A stretch of DNA of 64,000 nt. It comes from Paracidovorax anthurii (GTDB lineage Bacteria; Pseudomonadota; Gammaproteobacteria; Burkholderiales; Burkholderiaceae_C). Shown here one piece after another: positions 60,965 to 64,000 of this stretch. Each line of letters opens with the position of its first letter. The first letter of the stretch is position 1. The notes under the pieces were generated by a model. That model had not been told where the DNA came from, did not search any database, and worked only from the letters and a program-made list of their open reading frames with translations. The translations under genes and the position numbers were made by a program. The stretch is from positions 62,001 to 126,000 of the forward strand of contig NZ_QLTA01000010.1 in assembly GCF_003269065.1 (NCBI RefSeq), in the 5' to 3' direction.

Positions 60965-60990
60965 GGTTGCTTGTCTCGGGTCCTGGCGCT

Positions 60991-62571
60991 TCAGTCGGCC
61001 GTTCGCCCCTTGATGGCGAAGATGCCCTGCGGCCGCTTCTGGATGAACACGATGATGAGCACCAGCACCGCGATCTTGGCCAGCACGGCGCCCGCCCAGC
61101 CCTCCAGGAACTTGTTCAGGATGCCCAGGCCCAGCGCGGCATACACGGTGCCCGCGAGCTGGCCCACGCCGCCCAGCACCACCACCATGAAGGCGTCCAC
61201 GATGTAGCCCTGGCCCAGGTCGGGCCCCACGTTGCCCACCTGGCTCAGGGCGCAGCCGGCCAGGCCCGCGATGCCCGAGCCCAGCGCGAAGGCGTAGGTA
61301 TCGACGCGCGCGGTGTTCACGCCCATGCACGAGGCGATGGGCCGGTTCTGCGTGACGCCGCGCACGAACAGGCCCAGGCGCGTGCGCCCGATCAGGAAGG
61401 CCACGCCGCCCAGCACCGCCAGCGCGAAGAGGGCGATCACCACGCGGTTCCAGGGCAACTGCAGGTTCTCCAGCACCTGCAGGCCGCCGCTCATCCACGC
61501 GGGGTTCTCCACGCCCACGTTCTGCGCGCCGAACACGCTGCGCACGAGCTGCTGCAGCATCAGGCTGATGCCCCAGGTGGCCAGCAGCGTCTCCAGCGGC
61601 CGGCCGTAGAGGAAGCGGATCACGCCGCGCTCCAGCAGCGCGCCCATGAGGGCCGAGGCGAGGAAGGCCGCCGGCACCGCCGCGATGAGGTAGGCATCGA
61701 ACGCGCCGGGCAGGTAGCGCTGGAACAGGCCCTGCACCACGTAGGTGGCGTAGGCGCCGATCATCATCAGCTCGCCGTGCGCCATATTGATCACGCCCAT
61801 CAGGCCGTAGGTGATCGCCAGCCCCAGCGCCACCAGCAGCAGGATGGAGCCCAGGCTGATGCCCGAGAACAGCGCGCCCAGGCGCTCGCCCCACTGCAGG
61901 CGCTCTTCCACCGACTTCAGCGCCGCCGCGATGGCGACCTTCACCTTCGGGTCCTGCTCGTTGCGCAGTTGCTCCAGCAGCACCGTGCGCGTGGCCGGGC
62001 TGCCGCTGGCGGCCAGGGCCTGCGCGGCGAGCTGGCGCTGCGCCGCGTCGCTGCCCGAGAGCAGGATGCGCGCGCGGATGGCTTCGAGCCGCGCCTTGAG
62101 CCCCGGCTCGCGCTCGGCGGCCAGGGCCTTGTCGATGAGGGGCAGGCGCGCCTCGTCGCTCTCGTCCTTCAGCGCCTCGATGGCCGCGCGGCGCTGGCCC
62201 GCGTCGGCCGACAAGAGCTGCAGCGAGGCGAGCGCGGTATCGAACTCGCCGCGCATGCGGTTGTTGTTGACGATGTCCTCCGCATCCTGGGGCACGGGCA
62301 CCTCGGCGCCCGTGACCGGGTCCGTGCCCTTGCCGTCCTTCACCACGATGGCCCGGCTGCCGGCGATCTTCACCGCGTCGTCGGCCATGGCCCGCACGAA
62401 CGCCACCGTGGCCTCATCCGGCGCGGCGGTGGCCCGCTGCAGCGCGGCGATGCGCTCATCGGTCTCGCCCGCGGCCATGGCCCGCGCCGCCTCGGCCGTG
62501 AGCGCATGCGCCTGCACCGCCGCACACAGCAGCAGGCCGGCGATCAGGCGATGGAAGGAGAAAAGAAACAT
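60991..62571 (-). CDS. urtB: Urea ABC transporter permease UrtB
   Basis: A 526-residue permease. The N terminus has a signal sequence ('LIAGLLLCAAVQAHA') and a ~200-residue helical periplasmic region characteristic of UrtB; a LivH-type permease domain follows ('INMAHGELMMIGAYATYVV'). The ATG at 62571 is chosen because the signal peptide begins there. It follows urtA after a spacer containing a palindromic repeat element. Confidence 0.93.
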   Translation of the reverse strand: MFLFSFHRLIAGLLLCAAVQAHALTAEAARAMAAGETDERIAALQRATAAPDEATVAFVRAMADDAVKIAGSRAIVVKDGKGTDPVTGAEVPVPQDAEDIVNNNRMRGEFDTALASLQLLSADAGQRRAAIEALKDESDEARLPLIDKALAAEREPGLKARLEAIRARILLSGSDAAQRQLAAQALAASGSPATRTVLLEQLRNEQDPKVKVAIAAALKSVEERLQWGERLGALFSGISLGSILLLVALGLAITYGLMGVINMAHGELMMIGAYATYVVQGLFQRYLPGAFDAYLIAAVPAAFLASALMGALLERGVIRFLYGRPLETLLATWGISLMLQQLVRSVFGAQNVGVENPAWMSGGLQVLENLQLPWNRVVIALFALAVLGGVAFLIGRTRLGLFVRGVTQNRPIASCMGVNTARVDTYAFALGSGIAGLAGCALSQVGNVGPDLGQGYIVDAFMVVVLGGVGQLAGTVYAALGLGILNKFLEGWAGAVLAKIAVLVLIIVFIQKRPQGIFAIKGRTAD

Positions 62572-62612
62572 GGGAAAGCAACCCGCAACGGAAATGGGTA
62601 AGGAGCAGAGCA

Positions 62613-62742
62613 GTGACCACACCCCAGGCCAGCAGACGCCGCGGAGCGGGCTCCGCCCGGCCGCTGGCGTCGTCCCCCTGCCCGCCGTGCGCAGCACGGC
62701 GAGAGCGGGGGGAAGGCCCGAAGGGCCTCAGGGGGGTGTTCA
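62613..62742 (-). repeat. Palindromic repeat element, copy 3
   Basis: Between urtA and urtB. From the urtA stop it reads ACACCCCCCTGAG, then hairpins (GGCCCTTCGGGCC; GCCGTGCTGCGCACGGC). The order matches copies 1 and 2 though the sequence is more diverged. As with copy 2, it begins at the stop codon of the preceding gene. Confidence 0.7.
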
Positions 62743-63999
62743 CTTCCTCTCGGGTTCGTCCTTCTTCTTGTCATTGCCCTCGATGTACGGGCTCCACGGC
62801 TTGGCCTTCACGGGGCCGGGCGTCTTCCACACCACGTTGAACTGGCCGTCGGCCTTGATCTCGCCGATGAACACGCTCTTGTGCAGGTGGTGGTTCTTCT
62901 CGTCCATCTTGGAGACGATGCCCGAGGGCGCCTTGAAGGTCTGGCCGGCCATGGCGGCGATCACCTTGTCCACGTCGGTGCTCTTGGCCTTCTCCACGGC
63001 CTGCTTCCACATATGGATGCCGATGTAGGTAGCCTCCATCGGGTCGTTGGTGAGCGGCTTGTCCTTGTGGCCGGGGATGTTCTTGGCCTTGGCATAGTCG
63101 CTCCACTTCTTGATGAACGCCGTGTTCTCGGGGTTCTTGAGCGACATGAAGTAGTTCCACGCGGCCAAGTGGCCCACGAGCGGCTTGGTGTCCACGCCGC
63201 GCAGCTCTTCCTCGCCCACGCTGAAGGCGACGACAGGCACGTCCTTGGCCTTCAGGCCGGCGTTGCCCAGCTCCTTGTAGAAGGGCACGTTGGAATCGCC
63301 GTTGATGGTGGAGACCACGGCCGTCTTGCCGCCCTGGCTGAACTTCTTGATGTCGGCCACGATGGTCTGGTAGTCGCTGTGGCCGAAGGGGGTGTACTTC
63401 TCGTCGATGTCGGAATCCTTCACGCCCTTGGATTTCAGATAGGCGCGCAGGATCTTGTTGGTGGTGCGCGGGTACACGTAGTCGGTGCCCAGCAGCACCC
63501 AGCGCTTGGCACCGCCGCCGTCCTTGCTCATGAGGTAGTCCACGGCGGGAATGGCCTGCTGGTTGGGCGCGGCACCGGTATAGAACACGTTCTTGGAGAG
63601 TTCCTCGCCCTCGTACTGCACGGGGTAGAACAGCAGGCCGTTCATCTCCTCGACCACGGGCAGCACCGACTTGCGGCTCACCGAGGTCCAGCAACCGAAG
63701 ATCACCGAGACCTTGTCCTGGCCGAGCAGCTGCTTGGTCTTCTCGGCGAAGAGCGGCCAGTTGGAGGCCGGGTCCACCACCACGGGTTCGAGCTTCTTGC
63801 CGAGCACGCCGCCGGAGGCGTTGATCTCGTCGATCGCCATTAGCACCGTGTCCTTGAGCACGGTCTCGGAGATGGCCATGGTGCCCGAGAGGCTGTGCAG
63901 CACGCCGACCTTGATGGTGTCGGCCGCATGCGCGGGCAGCGCGGAGAGGCCGGCCAGGGCGGCGGCGGCGCACAGCGCCTGGAGGGTGAAGCGACGTTG
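62740..63999 (-). CDS. urtA: Urea ABC transporter substrate-binding protein UrtA (5' end missing)
   Basis: About 419 residues are present; the frame is open to the window edge, lacking only the first few residues. The retained signal peptide ends 'SALPAHA', followed by 'ADTIKVGVLHSLSGTMAIS', the typical UrtA start. Inner motifs 'GCWTSVSRKSVLPV' and 'VLLGTDYVYPRTTNKILRAY' match the urea-binding subfamily. It captures urea in the periplasm for UrtBCDE and is usually induced by nitrogen limitation. Confidence 0.95.
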   Translation of the reverse strand, partial: QRRFTLQALCAAAALAGLSALPAHAADTIKVGVLHSLSGTMAISETVLKDTVLMAIDEINASGGVLGKKLEPVVVDPASNWPLFAEKTKQLLGQDKVSVIFGCWTSVSRKSVLPVVEEMNGLLFYPVQYEGEELSKNVFYTGAAPNQQAIPAVDYLMSKDGGGAKRWVLLGTDYVYPRTTNKILRAYLKSKGVKDSDIDEKYTPFGHSDYQTIVADIKKFSQGGKTAVVSTINGDSNVPFYKELGNAGLKAKDVPVVAFSVGEEELRGVDTKPLVGHLAAWNYFMSLKNPENTAFIKKWSDYAKAKNIPGHKDKPLTNDPMEATYIGIHMWKQAVEKAKSTDVDKVIAAMAGQTFKAPSGIVSKMDEKNHHLHKSVFIGEIKADGQFNVVWKTPGPVKAKPWSPYIEGNDKKKDEPERK

Positions 64000-64000
64000 C

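Overview
The window is about 64 kb of very GC-rich chromosomal DNA with a betaproteobacterial, Comamonadaceae-like gene set. It most resembles a plant-pathogenic Acidovorax/Paracidovorax. Supporting observations are the ileS-lspA pair, urtABCDE, Comamonadaceae-style palindromic repeats, and above all six widely spaced genes that each follow a perfect plant-inducible-promoter (PIP) box. Each box is TTCGB-N15-TTCGB with a YANNNT -10 element 30-32 bases further on, the signature of the HrpX/HrpB type III secretion regulon. The species is inferred. No tRNA, rRNA, CRISPR, phage or transposase gene was recognised.

Layout. 1-1160: 3' end of ileS, then lspA. 1206-2450: HopX/XopE-like effector. 2658-8286: LacI regulator with its own operator, a binding-protein ABC importer and a phosphodiesterase. 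8346-9758: Asp-Ser-repeat candidate effector. 10005-12868: Na/Pi cotransporter and zinc alcohol dehydrogenase. 12883-14628: second HopX/XopE-like effector. 14826-16662: bile-acid/sodium symporter-like protein and a flavin reductase-like protein. 16673-27767: a leftward aromatic-acid operon (2-oxoacid:ferredoxin oxidoreductase, CoA-ester ring hydroxylase, thioesterase, gentisate-type dioxygenase, FAH hydrolase, nitrilase-type hydrolase, maleate isomerase, MarR). 28435-29463: divergent AraC regulator. 29604-31043: candidate effector with an ADP-ribosyltransferase-like motif. 31040-32266: chemoreceptor. 32434-38541: a leftward indole-type operon (SDR, StyA-like oxygenase, flavin reductase, isatin-hydrolase-like cyclase, FAD oxidoreductase, outer-membrane channel). 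38947-40413: candidate effector made of two copies of one module. 40551-43376: NUDIX, quinone reductase, DMT exporter. 43397-44513: small membrane protein and a lysozyme-like gene broken by a 169-bp palindromic element. 44926-48764: a TRAP-type binding protein coupled to a GGDEF-EAL protein. 48956-52058: phosphoesterase, diacylglycerol kinase-like and PAP2 phosphatase genes. 52202-53512: cupin-like candidate effector. 53572-57260: MFS exporter, haloacid dehalogenase, DUF1294, cyclase-homology/PilZ protein. 57356-64000: urea importer urtE-D-C-B-A, with an 800-bp block between urtE and urtD carrying a very large inverted repeat.

How the genes may work together. The two aromatic operons flank one AraC regulator and can be read as a single route. 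Indole would be oxidised to isatin and opened to isatinate, which is itself a 2-oxoacid. The IorAB-type enzyme could convert isatinate to 2-aminobenzoyl-CoA. The FAD/OYE hydroxylase, thioesterase, ring-cleavage dioxygenase, FAH hydrolase, nitrilase-type amidase and maleate isomerase could then carry it through maleamate and maleate to fumarate. This is an inference from family functions and gene order. A simpler salicyloyl-CoA/gentisate route fits part of the same genes.

The effector genes lie singly between housekeeping and catabolic clusters, all tied to one predicted regulator. Only two of the six fall in a family I recognise.
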